Shown here piece by piece: positions 10,301-21,284 of a DNA stretch of 64,000 bases. The stretch is taken from the NCBI GenBank assembly GCA_947494435.1, contig CANLUY010000001.1:372001-436000 (forward strand), written 5' to 3'. How positions within the stretch are numbered: the stretch's first letter is position 1; every line of letters begins with the position of its first letter. The stretch is from an uncultured Litoreibacter sp. (GTDB taxonomy: Bacteria > Pseudomonadota > Alphaproteobacteria > Rhodobacterales > Rhodobacteraceae). The notes beneath the pieces are model-generated. The model searched no databases. It saw only the letters and a program-made list of their open reading frames with translations, and was not told the origin of the DNA. The translations under genes and the position numbers were made by a program.

Positions 10301-11641
10301 CCCTTCGATCAGAACCGGTTCAAACGCCTGAATGCCAAGACGGTGCAACGTCGGCGCACGGTTCAGCATGACAGGGTGTTCGCGGATCACTTCGTCCAAG
10401 ATATCCCACACTTCGGGACGCTCTTTTTCGACCAGTTTCTTCGCCTGTTTCACGGTGGAGGAAAGCCCTTTGGCCTCAAGCCGTGAGTAGATGAACGGCT
10501 TGAACAGTTCCAACGCCATTTTCTTCGGCAGACCACATTGGTGCAACTTCAGCTCTGGCCCCGTCACAATGACCGAACGGCCAGAGAAGTCGACGCGTTT
10601 ACCCAAAAGGTTCTGACGGAAGCGACCTTGCTTCCCTTTCAGCATGTCGGACAAGGACTTCAGCGGGCGCTTGTTCGCACCCGTGATGGTCCGACCGCGA
10701 CGGCCATTGTCAAACAGCGCATCGACGGATTCCTGAAGCATCCGCTTCTCGTTGCGGACGATGATGTCAGGTGCACGCAGCTCGATCAGGCGCTTCAGAC
10801 GGTTGTTCCGGTTGATCACGCGGCGATAGAGGTCGTTCAGATCGGACGTCGCGAAACGACCACCATCCAGAGGCACCAGCGGGCGCAGTTCTGGCGGGAT
10901 CACAGGCACGACAGTCAGAACCATCCATTCCGGACGGTTGCCGGATTCAAGGAAGTTCTCGACCAGCTTCAGGCGCTTGATGATCTTCTTCGGCTTCAAC
11001 TCGCCAGTTGCTTCCGCGAGGTCTTCGCGAAGCTGCTCGGCTTCGGCTTCCAGATCAATCGCGGCCAGCATTTCGCGGATTGCTTCAGCACCGATATTGG
11101 CGGTGAAAGCGTCCATGCCGTAGGCGTCTTGCGCGTCGAGGAATTCTTCCTCGTTCATCAACTGGCCATAAGTCAGGTCAGTCAGACCCGGCTCAATCAC
11201 GACGTAGTTTTCAAAATAGAGAATACGTTCCAGATCGCGCAGCGTCATATCCAGCATCAGGCCGATCCGGGATGGAAGCGACTTGAGGAACCAGATGTGT
11301 GCCACTGGCGCGGCCAGCTCGATATGGCCCATACGCTCGCGACGGACCTTCTGCAGCGTAACTTCAACACCGCATTTCTCGCAGACAACGCCGCGATACT
11401 TCATGCGCTTATATTTGCCGCAGAGGCATTCGTAATCTTTGATCGGGCCAAAGATACGCGCGCAGAACAGGCCGTCACGTTCAGGCTTGAACGTCCGGTA
11501 GTTGATGGTCTCGGGCTTTTTGATCTCGCCATAGGACCACGAGAGGATCCGCTCTGGCGATGCCAAGGAGACTTTGATTTCATCAAAGGTCTTCGGTGGC
11601 GTGACCGGGTTAAACGGGTTGGTTGTCAGTTCCTGGTTCAT
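7388..11641 (-). CDS. rpoC: RNA polymerase subunit beta'
   Basis: The 1417-residue beta' subunit. The catalytic Mg-binding motif NADFDGDQM is intact. The N-terminal zinc site (CLCGKYK ... CEKCG) and the second zinc site ([11 protein letters not shown]) are present. The bridge-helix and trigger-loop regions ([20 protein letters not shown], then the [19 protein letters not shown] segment) are normal. It lies 55 bases downstream of rpoB and ends at a strong terminator. Length and motifs show a complete gene. Confidence 0.99.
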   Translation of the reverse strand: MNQELTTNPFNPVTPPKTFDEIKVSLASPERILSWSYGEIKKPETINYRTFKPERDGLFCARIFGPIKDYECLCGKYKRMKYRGVVCEKCGVEVTLQKVRRERMGHIELAAPVAHIWFLKSLPSRIGLMLDMTLRDLERILYFENYVVIEPGLTDLTYGQLMNEEEFLDAQDAYGMDAFTANIGAEAIREMLAAIDLEAEAEQLREDLAEATGELKPKKIIKRLKLVENFLESGNRPEWMVLTVVPVIPPELRPLVPLDGGRFATSDLNDLYRRVINRNNRLKRLIELRAPDIIVRNEKRMLQESVDALFDNGRRGRTITGANKRPLKSLSDMLKGKQGRFRQNLLGKRVDFSGRSVIVTGPELKLHQCGLPKKMALELFKPFIYSRLEAKGLSSTVKQAKKLVEKERPEVWDILDEVIREHPVMLNRAPTLHRLGIQAFEPVLIEGKAIQLHPLVCSAFNADFDGDQMAVHVPLSLEAQLEARVLMMSTNNVLSPANGAPIIVPSQDMILGLYYISMEREGMVGEGMVFSDVEEVQHALDAGTVHLHAKIQARLPQIDDEGNEVLTRFDTTPGRLRLGALLPLNAKAPFSLVNRLLRKKEVQQVIDTVYRYCGQKESVIFCDQIMSMGFKEAFKAGISFGKDDMLIPDTKWPIVDNTRDQVKEFEQQYMDGLITQGEKYNKVIDAWSKCNDQVTDAMMGSISDSGRAEDGSEKEPNSVYMMAHSGARGSVTQMKQLGGMRGLMAKPNGEIIETPIISNFKEGLTVLEYFNSTHGARKGLSDTALKTANSGYLTRRLVDVAQDCIVRMHDCGTENFINASSAVNDGEVVSSIGERLLGRTAAEDILVPGTDEVLVARDELIDERKADAIDAADIPNAKMRSPLTCEAEEGVCAMCYGRDLARGTLVNTGEAVGIIAAQSIGEPGTQLTMRTFHIGGVAQGGQQSFLEASQEGKVAFENANILENASGEQVVMGRNMQLTITDDNGVERARHKIDYGSKLHIKDKAKVSRGDKLFEWDPYTLPIIAEKDGKARFVDLISGIAVKDETDDATGMTQKIVVDWRAAPKGNELKPEVILEDANGEPVRLDNDNPATYPMSVDAILSIEDGQDVKAGDVVARIPREGAKTKDITGGLPRVAELFEARRPKDHAIIAEIDGYVRFGKDYKNKRRIAIESSDDPDHKVEYMVPKGKHIPVAEGDFVQKGDYIMDGNPAPHDILSIMGVEALADYMIDEVQDVYRLQGVKINDKHIEVIVRQMLQKWEISASGQTTLLKGEHVDKAEFDAANEKAIARGHQPAEGAPILLGITKASLQTRSFISAASFQETTRVLTEASTQGKRDKLIGLKENVIVGRLIPAGTGGATQQMRKIASDRDNVVIEARKAEAEEALALAAPEETIGDDVVGGSEFDTVIDTTEESRD

Positions 11642-11696
11642 ATTTTTACCTATCGGTTATGGGCAGAAGGAAGGGTGGGAAGAGGCGCGCGCGCGC

Positions 11697-14600
11697 CTAT
11701 TCCTCGTCCTCCGCATCCAGGAGTTCCATGTTGAGGCCGAGGCCCCGGACTTCTTTCACAAGCACGTTGAACGATTCCGGGATACCGGCCTCGAAATTGT
11801 CCTCGCCTTTGACGATCGACTCGTAGACTTTCGTCCGACCCGCAACATCGTCCGACTTCACAGTCAGCATCTCTTGCAAGGTGTAAGCCGCGCCGTAGGC
11901 TTCCAGTGCCCAGACTTCCATCTCCCCGAAACGCTGGCCGCCGAACTGGGCTTTACCGCCCAGAGGTTGCTGCGTGACCAAGGAGTAAGGCCCGGTGGAG
12001 CGTGCGTGGATTTTGTCGTCCACGAGGTGGTGCAGTTTCAGCAGATACTTCACGCCAACCGTCACAGGGCGGGCAAATTGCTCACCTGTGCGGCCATCAT
12101 AAAGCACCGACTGACCCGACGTATCAAAGCCAGCTTTCGCCAAGGCCTCGTTCACATCGCTTTCTTTCGCACCATCAAAGACCGGCGTCGCAATCGGCAC
12201 GCCCTTACGGACAGCTTCAGCGGACTCAATCATGTCGGTTTCGATCATGTTGCCGAACGCGTCGTTATACGTCTCGTCACCATACGCGTGCTGCAGGGCA
12301 TCACGGACAGGCTGGCTGTCGCCGGTGCGTTTGAAATCGTCCAAAGCATCGTCGATTTTCAGACCCAGACCACGTGCGGCCCAACCCATGTGCGTTTCAA
12401 GGATTTGTCCGACGTTCATACGCGACGGCACGCCCAGCGGGTTCAGACAGAAATCGACCGGTGTCCCGTCTTCGAGGAACGGCATGTCCTCCATCGGCAC
12501 AACTTTGGAGATAACCCCTTTGTTGCCGTGACGACCGGCCATTTTGTCGCCGGGCTGCAGCTTGCGCTTCACAGCCACGAAGACTTTGACCATCTTCATC
12601 ACGCCCGGTGGCAGATCGTCGCCGCGGCGAACCTTCTCGACCTTATCCTCGAAACGGGCTTCCAGAGCACGCTTCTGCGCCTCGTACTGGCTGTTCAAGG
12701 CTTCGACCGCTGCGGCCTCAGTCTCTTCGGCCAAAGCCAACTGCCACCACTGACCGCGCGACAGCATTTCGAGCATTTCAGCTGTGATTTCCGAATTGGA
12801 CGAGACGCCTTTCGGACCTTTCACAGCCTTCTTGCCAAGCAACATGCCTTGCAGACGGGCGTAGATGTTACGATCCAAGATCGCCATCTCGTCGTCACGG
12901 TCACGCGCCAGACGTTCGACTTCTTCACGTTCAATCTGAACAGTCCGCTCGTCTTTCTCAACGCCGTGGCGGTTGAAGACGCGCACTTCGACCACTGTGC
13001 CGAAGTCACCTGGCTTCACGCGCAACGAGGTGTCGCGCACGTCGGAGGCTTTCTCACCGAAGATGGCGCGCAGAAGCTTTTCCTCCGGCGTCATCGGGCT
13101 TTCGCCTTTTGGTGTGATCTTACCAACCAGAATATCGCCCGGCTCCACATCCGCGCCGATGTACACGATGCCCGCCTCGTCGAGGTTGCGCAGCGCTTCT
13201 TCGCCAACGTTTGGAATGTCACGTGTGATCTCTTCTGGCCCAAGCTTCGTGTCACGAGCGGCGACTTCGAATTCCTCAATATGTATCGAGGTAAACACGT
13301 CGTCACGCGCGATGCGCTCGGAGATCAGGATTGAGTCCTCATAGTTGTAGCCGTTCCAAGGCATAAACGCGACGAGCACGTTCTTACCAAGCGCCAGTTC
13401 ACCCATATCCGTGGACGGACCGTCAGCGATCACTTCACCAGCGGAAACCACACCGCCCACTTTCACCAGCGGACGCTGGTTGATGCAGGTGTTTTGGTTG
13501 GAGCGCTGGAATTTACGCAGGGAATAGATATCCACGCCCGGATCGCCCGGCTCCAGATCATCGGTGACACGCACAACGATACGCTGCGCATCAACTTGGT
13601 CGATGATACCACCACGTTTCGCCTGGATCGCAGCCCCGGAGTCAGTGGCAACCACGCCTTCAATACCGGTGCCCACGAAAGGTGCATCAGCTTGCAGCAA
13701 TGGCACAGCCTGACGTTGCATGTTCGAGCCCATCAAGGCCCGGTTCGCATCGTCATTTTCAAGGAACGGGATCAAAGACGCCGCGACAGAGACCAACTGC
13801 TTCGGCGAAACGTCGATCAGGTCAACATTCGCATTCGATTGCAGCATGTATTCGCCGGACTGACGTGTAGACACCAGATCGTTGACGAATTTCATATTCT
13901 CATCAAGGTTCGCGTTCGCCTGCGCCACGGTGTGACGCATTTCTTCGGTCGCGGACATGTAGCTGACTTCGTCCGTCACCTTGCCGTCGACAACCTTACG
14001 ATATGGCGTTTCGATGAAGCCGTATTTGTTCACGCGGGCAAATGTCGCCAGCGAGTTGATCAGACCAATGTTCGGCCCTTCCGGCGTTTCAATCGGACAC
14101 ATACGACCATAGTGCGTTGGGTGCACGTCGCGCACCTCAAAGCCCGCACGTTCGCGTGTCAGGCCACCTGGCCCAAGCGCGGAGAGGCGACGCTTATGCG
14201 TCACTTCGGACAGCGGGTTGGTTTGGTCCATGAACTGCGACAGCTGTGAAGAGCCGAAGAATTCACGCACCGCGGCAGCCGCAGGTTTCGCGTTGATCAG
14301 GTCTTGCGGCATCACCGTGTCGATCTCGACCGAAGACATACGCTCCTTGATCGCGCGCTCCATACGCAGCAGGCCGACGCGGTACTGATTTTCCATCAGC
14401 TCGCCAACGGAGCGCACACGACGGTTGCCCAAGTGGTCGATATCGTCGATGTCGCCACGGCCATCACGCAGATCGACCAGCGCTTTGATACAAGCGACGA
14501 TGTCTTCCTTGCGCAACGTGCGTACGGTGTCTTCGGCATCCAGATCAAGACGCATGTTCATCTTCACGCGACCAACAGCCGAAAGGTCATAGCGCTCGCT

Positions 14601-15836
14601 ATCGAAGAACAACGTGTCGAACAGAGCCGACGCCGCTTCAACGGTGGGCGGCTCGCCTGGACGCATGACGCGGTAGATATCCATCAGCGCAGTGTCGCGG
14701 CCAAAGTTCTTGTCCACGGCGACTGTGTTGCGGATGTAAGGACCGACATTGATGTTATCGATGTCGAGGACGGGAATTTCCTTAACGCCGTTATCAACGA
14801 GAGTTTTCAGCGTACCGCCGATAACCTCTTCGCCCTTTTTGTCCAGCTCCCACGTCAGCTCGTCACCAGCTTCAACCCAGATCTCACCGGTTTCTTCGTT
14901 GATCATGTCGCGCGCGACGAAACGGCCGATGATGCCCTCAAACGGCAACAGAACCTCGTCGACATCGCCACCATCAATCATTGCCTTCACAGCACGTGGG
15001 GTGACTTTCTTGCCAGCTTCCGCAATCACTTCGCCAGTTTTGGCGTTGATGATGTCAGCCGCGGGCTTGGTGCCTTTGATCCGCTCAGGGAAGAATTTCG
15101 TGGACCAGCCACCTTTCTTCACAGCCTTGAACGACACGGTGTCGTAATAGGCGTCCATGATCTGCTCTTGGTCCAGACCCAGCGCATATAGCAGGGTGGA
15201 GACAGGCAGTTTCCGGCGACGGTCGATACGCGCAAAGACCACGTCTTTGGCGTCAAACTCAAAGTCCAACCAAGAGCCGCGATATGGGATGATGCGGCAG
15301 GCGAACAGCAGTTTGCCGGAAGAATGCGTTTTACCTTTGTCGTGATCGAAGAACACACCGGGGGAGCGGTGCATCTGGGAGACGATCACACGCTCGGTAC
15401 CGTTCACAACGAACGTTCCGTTTGGCGTCATCAATGGCATGTCGCCCATGAAGACGTCTTGCTCTTTGATGTCTTTGACCGACTTGGCGCCGGTATCTTC
15501 GTCGATATCAAACACGATCAGGCGCAGCGTCACTTTCAGTGGCGCGCTGTAGGTCATGTCGCGTTGCTGACACTCCTCGACGTCGTATTTGGGCTCTTCC
15601 AGCTCGTATTTCACGAACTCAAGAATAGCGGTTTCGTTGAAATCCTTGATCGGGAAGACCGACTGGAAGACGCCTTTAATGCCTTCGCCGTCCATTGGCT
15701 CCAGCTGATCGCCGGACTTCAGGAACAGGTCGTAGGACGACTTCTGAACTTCAATTAGGTTTGGCATCGCGAGAACTTCGCGGATTTTACCAAAATATTT
15801 ACGGATGCGTTTCTGACCAACGTATGTTTGAGCCAT
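11697..15836 (-). CDS. rpoB: RNA polymerase subunit beta
   Basis: The beta subunit, 1379 residues from the ATG at 15836 ([17 protein letters not shown], the family start); a TTG three codons upstream is possible but unlikely. The rifampicin-binding cluster reads [20 protein letters not shown]: the Gln, Asp, His and Ser residues usually changed in resistance are wild type, and the Thr after DQ is common in alphaproteobacteria. The catalytic-site segment [13 protein letters not shown] is present. It precedes rpoC on the same strand. Confidence 0.99.
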   Translation of the reverse strand: MAQTYVGQKRIRKYFGKIREVLAMPNLIEVQKSSYDLFLKSGDQLEPMDGEGIKGVFQSVFPIKDFNETAILEFVKYELEEPKYDVEECQQRDMTYSAPLKVTLRLIVFDIDEDTGAKSVKDIKEQDVFMGDMPLMTPNGTFVVNGTERVIVSQMHRSPGVFFDHDKGKTHSSGKLLFACRIIPYRGSWLDFEFDAKDVVFARIDRRRKLPVSTLLYALGLDQEQIMDAYYDTVSFKAVKKGGWSTKFFPERIKGTKPAADIINAKTGEVIAEAGKKVTPRAVKAMIDGGDVDEVLLPFEGIIGRFVARDMINEETGEIWVEAGDELTWELDKKGEEVIGGTLKTLVDNGVKEIPVLDIDNINVGPYIRNTVAVDKNFGRDTALMDIYRVMRPGEPPTVEAASALFDTLFFDSERYDLSAVGRVKMNMRLDLDAEDTVRTLRKEDIVACIKALVDLRDGRGDIDDIDHLGNRRVRSVGELMENQYRVGLLRMERAIKERMSSVEIDTVMPQDLINAKPAAAAVREFFGSSQLSQFMDQTNPLSEVTHKRRLSALGPGGLTRERAGFEVRDVHPTHYGRMCPIETPEGPNIGLINSLATFARVNKYGFIETPYRKVVDGKVTDEVSYMSATEEMRHTVAQANANLDENMKFVNDLVSTRQSGEYMLQSNANVDLIDVSPKQLVSVAASLIPFLENDDANRALMGSNMQRQAVPLLQADAPFVGTGIEGVVATDSGAAIQAKRGGIIDQVDAQRIVVRVTDDLEPGDPGVDIYSLRKFQRSNQNTCINQRPLVKVGGVVSAGEVIADGPSTDMGELALGKNVLVAFMPWNGYNYEDSILISERIARDDVFTSIHIEEFEVAARDTKLGPEEITRDIPNVGEEALRNLDEAGIVYIGADVEPGDILVGKITPKGESPMTPEEKLLRAIFGEKASDVRDTSLRVKPGDFGTVVEVRVFNRHGVEKDERTVQIEREEVERLARDRDDEMAILDRNIYARLQGMLLGKKAVKGPKGVSSNSEITAEMLEMLSRGQWWQLALAEETEAAAVEALNSQYEAQKRALEARFEDKVEKVRRGDDLPPGVMKMVKVFVAVKRKLQPGDKMAGRHGNKGVISKVVPMEDMPFLEDGTPVDFCLNPLGVPSRMNVGQILETHMGWAARGLGLKIDDALDDFKRTGDSQPVRDALQHAYGDETYNDAFGNMIETDMIESAEAVRKGVPIATPVFDGAKESDVNEALAKAGFDTSGQSVLYDGRTGEQFARPVTVGVKYLLKLHHLVDDKIHARSTGPYSLVTQQPLGGKAQFGGQRFGEMEVWALEAYGAAYTLQEMLTVKSDDVAGRTKVYESIVKGEDNFEAGIPESFNVLVKEVRGLGLNMELLDAEDEE

Positions 15837-16029
15837 GCTCGTCAAAGCCTTTCAGTTTCCTCGGACACGTCACCCCGGGGCCGGGCGGCGGATCACTTGG
15901 ATAAGGGACGGTTCACTCAATACCTGCGCATCTTCCCACGAATGCGCTCCCGAGCGGTTTTACCGTTCCTTAGAGAAGGCCCTTTAGCGTCAAGCCTGAT
16001 GAAAGGCCCTCTCTGAGACGCGGAAAGCC

Positions 16030-16086
16030 GGACCCGAATTTTGCTCGGGTCCAGCTCTTTTTGTAAGGGTCGCAGCTTAAGCTGCG
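16030..16086 (-). promoter_or_regulatory. Hairpins between rplL and rpoB
   Basis: The 256-base rplL-rpoB spacer holds a stem GGACCCGA/TCGGGTCC (16030-16052), a perfect 16-bp palindrome CGCAGCTTAAGCTGCG (16071-16086) just after rplL, and an imperfect inverted repeat near 15972-16014. On the minus strand no T-run follows them. This is the place of the rplL-rpoB attenuator or RNase III site in E. coli; a similar role is inferred. Confidence 0.5.
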
Positions 16087-16092
16087 CCCGGA

Positions 16093-16473
16093 TTACTTCA
16101 GTTCGACTTCTGCGCCAGCTGCTTCCAGCTTGCCTTTGATGTCTTCTGCTTCGGCTTTGTCGACGCCTTCTTTGACAGCTTTGCCGCCAGCTTCGACCAA
16201 GTCTTTTGCTTCTTTGAGACCCAGGCCAGTGATGCCGCGGACTTCTTTGATGACGTTGATTTTTGCAGCGCCTGCAGAAACCAGGATTACGTCAAACTCA
16301 GATTTTTCTTCAGCTGCACCGCCAGCGTCGCCGCCAGCTGCACCAGCCATCATAACTGCGCCACCGGCAGCAGGTTCAATGCCATACTCGTCTTTGAGGA
16401 TGGTTTTCAGTTCTTGTGCTTCGAGAAGGGTCAGACCAACAATCTCTTCAGCCAGTTTTTTCAGATCAGCCAT
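16093..16473 (-). CDS. rplL: 50S ribosomal protein L7/L12
   Basis: The 126-residue stalk protein that recruits translation GTPases. The N-terminal dimerisation domain ([17 protein letters not shown]), an Ala/Gly-rich hinge around residues 35-57 and the C-terminal factor-binding domain ([20 protein letters not shown]) are all present. It follows rplJ by 75 bases on the same strand, as expected for the stalk operon. Confidence 0.98.
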   Translation of the reverse strand: MADLKKLAEEIVGLTLLEAQELKTILKDEYGIEPAAGGAVMMAGAAGGDAGGAAEEKSEFDVILVSAGAAKINVIKEVRGITGLGLKEAKDLVEAGGKAVKEGVDKAEAEDIKGKLEAAGAEVELK

Positions 16474-16548
16474 TATACTGTTTCCGTTCTATTAAGTTGT
16501 GTTCCAACGTCGAGCTTTCAAGCCCACGAGGGTATCTGTTCCCGAAGA

Positions 16549-17064
16549 CTAGGCGGCTGCCTTGTCCTCGACGGTGCTGATGATGCTTGCGATGTTCGAA
16601 GCAGGTGCGCCAATTGCGCCGGCGATGTTCGAAGCAGGGGCACCGATGCAACCCACGATGGAAGCAATAAGCTCCTCGCGGCTTGGCATAGCGGCCACTG
16701 CTTTGACACCAGCGACATCCAACGCGTTATCGCCCATGGCCCCACCAAGGATAACGAGCTTGTCGTTATCTTTGGAATAGTCGTTGACCACTTTCGCGGC
16801 AGCAACTGGGTCCTCGGAATAGGCGAGAACGGTCATGCCTGTCAGGTATTCAGAAATGCTTGCGCATGGCTGACCTTCCAGAGCAATTTTGGCGAGCCTG
16901 TTCTTGGCAACACGCACAGACCCACCAGCTTCGCGCATACGCGCACGCAGGTCTTGCATCTCGGCAACCGTGATACCTTCGTAGTGGCTCACCACAACGA
17001 CGCCAGAGCTTTCAAAGATTTGGCCGAGCTCTTCGACCAATTTCTCTTTCTGGGCTCTATCCAC
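16549..17064 (-). CDS. rplJ: 50S ribosomal protein L10
   Basis: The 171-residue stalk base protein that carries L7/L12 dimers. The start is GTG at 17064 with GGAG seven bases upstream. The N-terminal rRNA-binding domain ([15 protein letters not shown]) and the C-terminal helix for L12 binding are present. Near the C-terminus the segment IGAPASNIA occurs twice in tandem, from a 33-bp duplication. The upstream leader contains a tetraloop hairpin and is the likely site of L10-L12 autoregulation. Confidence 0.97.
   Translation of the reverse strand: MDRAQKEKLVEELGQIFESSGVVVVSHYEGITVAEMQDLRARMREAGGSVRVAKNRLAKIALEGQPCASISEYLTGMTVLAYSEDPVAAAKVVNDYSKDNDKLVILGGAMGDNALDVAGVKAVAAMPSREELIASIVGCIGAPASNIAGAIGAPASNIASIISTVEDKAAA
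16589..16654. repeat. 33-bp in-frame tandem duplication in rplJ
   Basis: Two near-identical 33-base units in tandem share GATGTTCGAAGCAGG. They encode the doubled IGAPASNIA segment in the C-terminal part of L10. Similar alanine-rich doubling is seen in L10 of related bacteria, so it may be fixed rather than recent. Confidence 0.75.
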
Positions 17065-17081
17065 AGTTTCACTCCAATTTT

Positions 17082-17214
17082 GGAGGGTTTCCCCTCCGGC
17101 TCAGTCAAACCGGATTTCTCCGGCGGTTGGGTCCGTTCTACGGGACACCCGAACCGCCACGGAGCAATCGCCCATGAACAATTTGGTCTGTTCCCGTCTC
17201 AGGTAGGAATTATA
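17082..17214 (-). promoter_or_regulatory. rplJ leader: -10 candidate and GNRA hairpin
   Basis: On the minus strand a perfect TATAAT (17209-17214) lies about 145 bases upstream of rplJ; no good -35 is seen at the usual distance. The leader then has an imperfect extended hairpin (about 17124-17155) and, 17 bases before the start codon, a perfect stem GGAGGG/CCCTCC closed by a GAAA tetraloop (17082-17097). This fits the position of the L10-(L12)4 translational operator; the role is inferred from position. Confidence 0.5.
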
Positions 17215-17341
17215 GGGGTTTTAACGCCCCAACCCGCCATCTTGGACGAATCGAAAAGGCCGTCTGACACAACAGACGACCCGTTCGAGGCGTTGGTTAG
17301 TGCATTTTTCACCAGATGTGAAGAGAGAACTGCCGTCTCAT

Positions 17342-17370
17342 TTGAGGCAGAGCGCCTTTTCTGGTATAGT
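17342..17370 (+). promoter_or_regulatory. Promoter for the 589-aa gene
   Basis: TTGAGG (17342-17347), 17 bases, TATAGT (17365-17370) on the plus strand, 80 bases before the ATG at 17451. This is the best sigma-70-like match seen by eye in this region, so the inserted gene probably has its own constitutive transcription. Confidence 0.6.
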
Positions 17371-17450
17371 GCTTTATCGGGTCCTTATTTTTAACCCGTG
17401 TCACGATATTGAACCAATTCTATTTTAGCCCATAACTATGGAGATTTCCC

Positions 17451-19220
17451 ATGGAACGTCAGCTATATTTTGACAGAAAAATTGCGTCTCGACTTGAAAG
17501 CGCTGAGCGCTTTCGCCTCAACCCCGGCCTATACTACGATCTCTTCTGGCGCCCCTGCACGGTGCGCATTCTCATGGTTGCGGATAGCTTTCTCTACTTC
17601 AGCGATGAAAACTTTGGGCTGAGCGATCTAATCAGCGTGCTCAAAAACGAGACGCATGGCTATGTCCAGTTCGAGATCACGGTGGCCCACCGTGGCAGCC
17701 CCAGCAACATCCGCATGGGCATTGGAAATCCCGATATCGAAAAGAGCATCACAAGTTTCAAATTCGACGAAAGTGACGACTTTGACCCGGAAGCCTTTGA
17801 CCAGGTCTGGCTGTTCGCCGCCCAGCGCAGCGATGACGACGACAATGATGGGATTTGGAGCAACCGACTGTCGGACAGCGAATTGCGGGTCCTCACGCAA
17901 TTTATGGATGACGGCGGCGGCGTTTTTGCGACCGGTGATCACGAAGATCTTGGCGCAGCGATGGGTGGCTTCGTCCCCCGCGTCCGGCAGATGCGTCGAT
18001 GGTTCTTTCCCAATCCCGGACCAAATGGCGAAGGTGTGGCCCCACCATTTGAAGGTGAAGGGCGGTTTGACACCAACCGGGAGGGGCACGACGCCGGCTA
18101 TCAGTTCAACGACCAGTCTGACGACGTCCCGCAAACCATCACACCGCAGATGTATCAGACCCGTATCGGGGCCTTTCAGGAATTTTCTTACCCGCATCCG
18201 GTTCTGTGTGGCCCGAACGGCCCGATCAAAGTTTTGCCCGATCACGCACATGAAAGCCAATGCACGCATGCCGCAAATCCAAATGCAACGGAAACACTAG
18301 ACGGAAAGACATTCACGGAATTTCCCAACGCCACCGATGGAGGCAGCAGACCTCTGCCCGACGTCATCGCGACCTCGACGGTCATAGGCGGTCACCTCAC
18401 ATCCGGCAAAATGGGCACAACAGTTGCGCGCAGCTTTGGTGCAATCTCTGCCTATGACGGGCATCGGGCAAGTGTCGGGCGCGTCGTATGCGATGCCACT
18501 TGGCACCATTTCATTAACATCAATCTGACCGGCGCCCACACTATGAACAATACCTCTGCGCCACCAATCTCGGGTAACAAAGGTCTTGGATTTCTGGCGA
18601 CACCAGCTGGTCAAGCCGTCTATGAAGAGATCAAGGCCTATTTCGTCAACATTGCACTATGGCTGTCGCCTGCCCCAAAAATCAGCTGCATGCGCAACTG
18701 GGGCCTCTACCTCGCAATTGAGACGGAACAGCTTGTCGAAGTCTTTGACCCACGCATCACTTCGAGCAACGCCAGACTGATCGACTATGTCATCCTTGGC
18801 CGCCATGCCCGCGATGCAATCGGAAACTTCGCCAGCCAGTGCCAACGCCTAATCTGGACGTGGGACCTTGTGCTAAGAGAAAACGAGTTTCTACCCTTTA
18901 TTGACCTGGGCGACCCGTGGCGGCCGTTTGAACAGGATCGTGAGAGACGGGAGGACTTCAAGGAGATAGAGGACCTCAAAGCACTCGACATGGTGGATAT
19001 GAGTTGGGTTGCAGATGCGGCACTGGGCGGTGCGATCCTCGCATTGCGCGAAGAGGCATTTCCGATCAACCAAAAACTACTCGATTCCTTTGATGAGATT
19101 GGTGAGGAGATCACGCGAAAAGGCGCGCAAACCGCTTTGGAACGCGCCTTGCCCTTCTTGCAGCGCAGCCTCGAAGAAATGGGCGAGCGCGGCAAAGAGG
19201 TTCTGCGCCGCCGCAACTAA
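17451..19220 (+). CDS. Unrecognised 589-aa protein inserted between rplA and rplJ
   Basis: I do not recognise a named family. The protein is acidic and probably cytoplasmic: no signal peptide or membrane segment is seen. Residues 38-46 (VRILMVADS) look like a first Rossmann-type strand; 119-125 (VWLFAAQ) and 155-168 (GGGVFATGDHEDLG) resemble the strand and turn of a class I glutamine-amidotransferase/ThuA-like fold; 344-353 (GRVVCDATWHH) is a conserved-looking block with two histidines. The C-terminal third is mostly charged helix and ends in a basic tail. GGAG precedes the ATG and a good promoter lies upstream. It is the only plus-strand gene between secE and rpoB and is convergent with rplA. 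The fold assignment is a guess. Confidence 0.8.
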   Translation: MERQLYFDRKIASRLESAERFRLNPGLYYDLFWRPCTVRILMVADSFLYFSDENFGLSDLISVLKNETHGYVQFEITVAHRGSPSNIRMGIGNPDIEKSITSFKFDESDDFDPEAFDQVWLFAAQRSDDDDNDGIWSNRLSDSELRVLTQFMDDGGGVFATGDHEDLGAAMGGFVPRVRQMRRWFFPNPGPNGEGVAPPFEGEGRFDTNREGHDAGYQFNDQSDDVPQTITPQMYQTRIGAFQEFSYPHPVLCGPNGPIKVLPDHAHESQCTHAANPNATETLDGKTFTEFPNATDGGSRPLPDVIATSTVIGGHLTSGKMGTTVARSFGAISAYDGHRASVGRVVCDATWHHFININLTGAHTMNNTSAPPISGNKGLGFLATPAGQAVYEEIKAYFVNIALWLSPAPKISCMRNWGLYLAIETEQLVEVFDPRITSSNARLIDYVILGRHARDAIGNFASQCQRLIWTWDLVLRENEFLPFIDLGDPWRPFEQDRERREDFKEIEDLKALDMVDMSWVADAALGGAILALREEAFPINQKLLDSFDEIGEEITRKGAQTALERALPFLQRSLEEMGERGKEVLRRRN

Positions 19221-19237
19221 GCCGGGCAGCTGCGGCC

Positions 19238-19270
19238 ACAAAAAGAAAGGCGGGCCAAACGACCCGCCTT
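19238..19270 (-). terminator. Terminator of rplKA, possibly bidirectional
   Basis: Stem AAGGCGGG/CCCGCCTT (19247-19254 with 19263-19270), loop of eight, followed on the minus strand by TTTCTTTTT. It lies 25 bases beyond the rplA stop and 17 beyond the end of the convergent 589-aa gene, so it isolates rplKA from the inserted gene. Confidence 0.85.
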
Positions 19271-19295
19271 CCAAACAATCATCCGACAGACTGCG

Positions 19296-19994
19296 TCAGT
19301 TGCCTGTCGCGTTCTCGACGTTGATAGACACGCTTGGACCCATTGTCGAAGACACAACGATCTTCTTCATATAGGTGCCTTTTGCGCCCGCAGGTTTGTT
19401 CTTGGAGACGGCACCAACGAAGGCACGTACGTTCTCAACCAGCTTGGCTTCGTCAAAAGATGCTTTGCCGACGCCTGCGTGCACAACACCCGCTTTTTCG
19501 ACTTTGAACTGGACTTCGCCGCCTTTGGCCGCTTTGACAGCTGCCTCAACGTCCATGGTCACAGTGCCGACTTTCGGGTTTGGCATCAGGTTACGTGGAC
19601 CCAGAACCTTACCCAAACGGCCAACGATTGGCATCATGTCAGGTGTCGCAATGCAGCGATCGAACTCGATCTTGCCGCCTTGAACGATTTCCATCAGGTC
19701 TTCCGCACCAACGATATCTGCACCAGCCGCTTTGGCTTCCTCCGCTTTCGCGTCACGTGCGAACACAGCAACACGAACCGTTTTGCCTGTGCCGTTTGGC
19801 AAAGCGACCACACCGCGGACCATTTGGTCGGCGTGACGTGGATCAACACCAAGGTTCATTGCAATCTCGACGGTTTCGTCGAACTTGGCTTTGGCGTTGT
19901 TCTTGACCAGAGCAACCGCCTCTTCAACTGTGACGTCGCGCTTGCCAGCGAATTGCTCACGAGCGGCAGTTGTGCGTTTTCCGTACTTAGCCAT
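19296..19994 (-). CDS. rplA: 50S ribosomal protein L1
   Basis: The 232-residue L1 protein of the mobile L1 stalk, which moves deacylated tRNA out of the E site and represses its own operon in many bacteria. It starts [15 protein letters not shown], and the signature region [18 protein letters not shown] is intact. Its ATG overlaps the rplK stop by one base (TAATG), indicating translational coupling. It is followed by a strong terminator rather than by rplJ. Confidence 0.98.
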   Translation of the reverse strand: MAKYGKRTTAAREQFAGKRDVTVEEAVALVKNNAKAKFDETVEIAMNLGVDPRHADQMVRGVVALPNGTGKTVRVAVFARDAKAEEAKAAGADIVGAEDLMEIVQGGKIEFDRCIATPDMMPIVGRLGKVLGPRNLMPNPKVGTVTMDVEAAVKAAKGGEVQFKVEKAGVVHAGVGKASFDEAKLVENVRAFVGAVSKNKPAGAKGTYMKKIVVSSTMGPSVSINVENATGN

Positions 19995-20419
19995 TACTTC
20001 ACCTCGATGCCCATAGAGCGAGCAGAGCCCGCGATGATCAGCATTGCGCCTTCGATATCGTTCGCGTTCAGGTCTTTCATTTTCGCTTCTGCGATCTCAC
20101 GCAGCTGCTTTGTTGTGACCGAACCGACAGTTTCGCGCGATGGTGTGTTGGCGCCGGATTTAACTTTGGCCGCCTTTTTCAGGTAATACGATGCCGGTGG
20201 AGTTTTGATATCCATCGAGAACGATTTGTCCTGATAGTACGTAATCACGGTCGGGCATGGCGCACCTGGCTCCATTTCCGCTGTCTTGGCGTTGAACGCC
20301 TTACAGAACTCCATGATGTTAATCCCGCGCTGACCCAGTGCAGGACCAACAGGTGGGGATGGGTTGGCTTGACCTGCAGGAACCTGCAGCTTCATTGTGC
20401 CAGCAATCTTCTTGGCCAT
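19994..20419 (-). CDS. rplK: 50S ribosomal protein L11
   Basis: The 141-residue L11 of the GTPase-associated centre. The proline-rich N-terminal segment [19 protein letters not shown] and the C-terminal rRNA-binding segment are intact. AGGAGAGG lies a few bases upstream of the ATG. The 147-base gap to nusG has no obvious promoter; co-transcription with nusG is plausible. Confidence 0.98.
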   Translation of the reverse strand: MAKKIAGTMKLQVPAGQANPSPPVGPALGQRGINIMEFCKAFNAKTAEMEPGAPCPTVITYYQDKSFSMDIKTPPASYYLKKAAKVKSGANTPSRETVGSVTTKQLREIAEAKMKDLNANDIEGAMLIIAGSARSMGIEVK

Positions 20420-20566
20420 GTGGCCTCTCCTTTTTCAACTCCCGTTGGGACGCGTCCCGCAGGGTCTTCGTTATAGTGGTCCGGTTTGACACGCGCGGGC
20501 GCCTCGCCTCCCACAGATTTGGGCCTGTTACAGCCCCGATGCTGAGTCTTCAACCCAGCCTGAACA

Positions 20567-21100
20567 TCAGGACGATTTCGCGACCTGAGTGTATTCCAAT
20601 TCGACCGGAGTCGCGCGACCGAAGATCGAGACAGTCACTTTCAGGCGCTGGTTCTCGTCATCAACTTCTTCCACCATACCAGAGAAGCCTTCGAATGGTC
20701 CGTCTGTGACAGACACATTCTCACCCACATCAAAGACGATAGTGGAGCGTGGCGCCTCGGCACCTTCTTCAACACGGCCCAGGATCGCTTGTACTTCAGC
20801 ATCGCGCATCGGCATTGGCTTGCCTTGGGGGCCCAAAAACCCGGTGACGCGGTTGATGGAGTTGATCAGGTGATAGCCTGCATCCGACATCTCCATATGG
20901 ACCAGCACATAGCCCGGCATGAAGCGGCGCTCTGCCGTCACTTTTTTGTTCCGACGTATCTCGATGACTTCTTCAGTTGGCACCAAAACTTCGCCAAAAT
21001 CGTCCTGCAATCCGTTCTCTTCCACCGAGGTGCGGATTTGCTCAGCAATCCGTTTCTCGAAGTTGGAAAGCACGCTGACCGAGTACCACCGTTTTGCCAT
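20567..21100 (-). CDS. nusG: Transcription termination/antitermination factor NusG
   Basis: The 177-residue NusG binds RNA polymerase and couples it to Rho or to ribosomes. The N-terminal NGN domain (KRWYSVSVLSNFEKRIAEQI; RFMPGYVLVHM) and the C-terminal KOW domain (ENVSVTDGPFEGFSGMVEEV) are present. It normally follows secE directly; here 1.6 kb with a phosphodiesterase gene separates them, so a promoter in the 217-base upstream gap is likely (a weak candidate is TTGAAC-17-TAGGTC). Confidence 0.97.
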   Translation of the reverse strand: MAKRWYSVSVLSNFEKRIAEQIRTSVEENGLQDDFGEVLVPTEEVIEIRRNKKVTAERRFMPGYVLVHMEMSDAGYHLINSINRVTGFLGPQGKPMPMRDAEVQAILGRVEEGAEAPRSTIVFDVGENVSVTDGPFEGFSGMVEEVDDENQRLKVTVSIFGRATPVELEYTQVAKSS

Positions 21101-21143
21101 TGTCGAATGCCTTTGTAATCAGAGCCTTACTGAAACGAAAACA

Positions 21144-21168
21144 GCGCGCATCTCGAATCCATGCGCGC
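21144..21168 (-). promoter_or_regulatory. Hairpin in the nusG leader
   Basis: Perfect 8-bp arms GCGCGCAT/ATGCGCGC with a nine-base loop, ending 44 bases upstream of the nusG start codon. Further upstream, CTTGA-AC-TCAAG forms a small palindrome around the weak -35. No T-run follows the hairpin, so it is not a terminator. Confidence 0.4.
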
Positions 21169-21284
21169 CATCTGTCTCTTCTTGGCGCTGACCTAACGCG
21201 CAAACGCCTTGAGTTCAAGAGATTAAGGCACCTTCCACAGGCGGGCGTGTGCGATATGGGTTAACCCAGCGCCCCGTCTAAAAC

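Noticed and set aside
7559-13334. Several long plus-strand frames (about 340-620 codons) opposite rpoC and rpoB
   Set aside because: Same antisense codon-bias artefact; rich in His, Arg and Val with no recognisable domains.
13898-14400. Rifampicin-resistance change in rpoB
   Set aside because: The key residues of the cluster are wild type; the Thr after DQ is a usual alphaproteobacterial residue.
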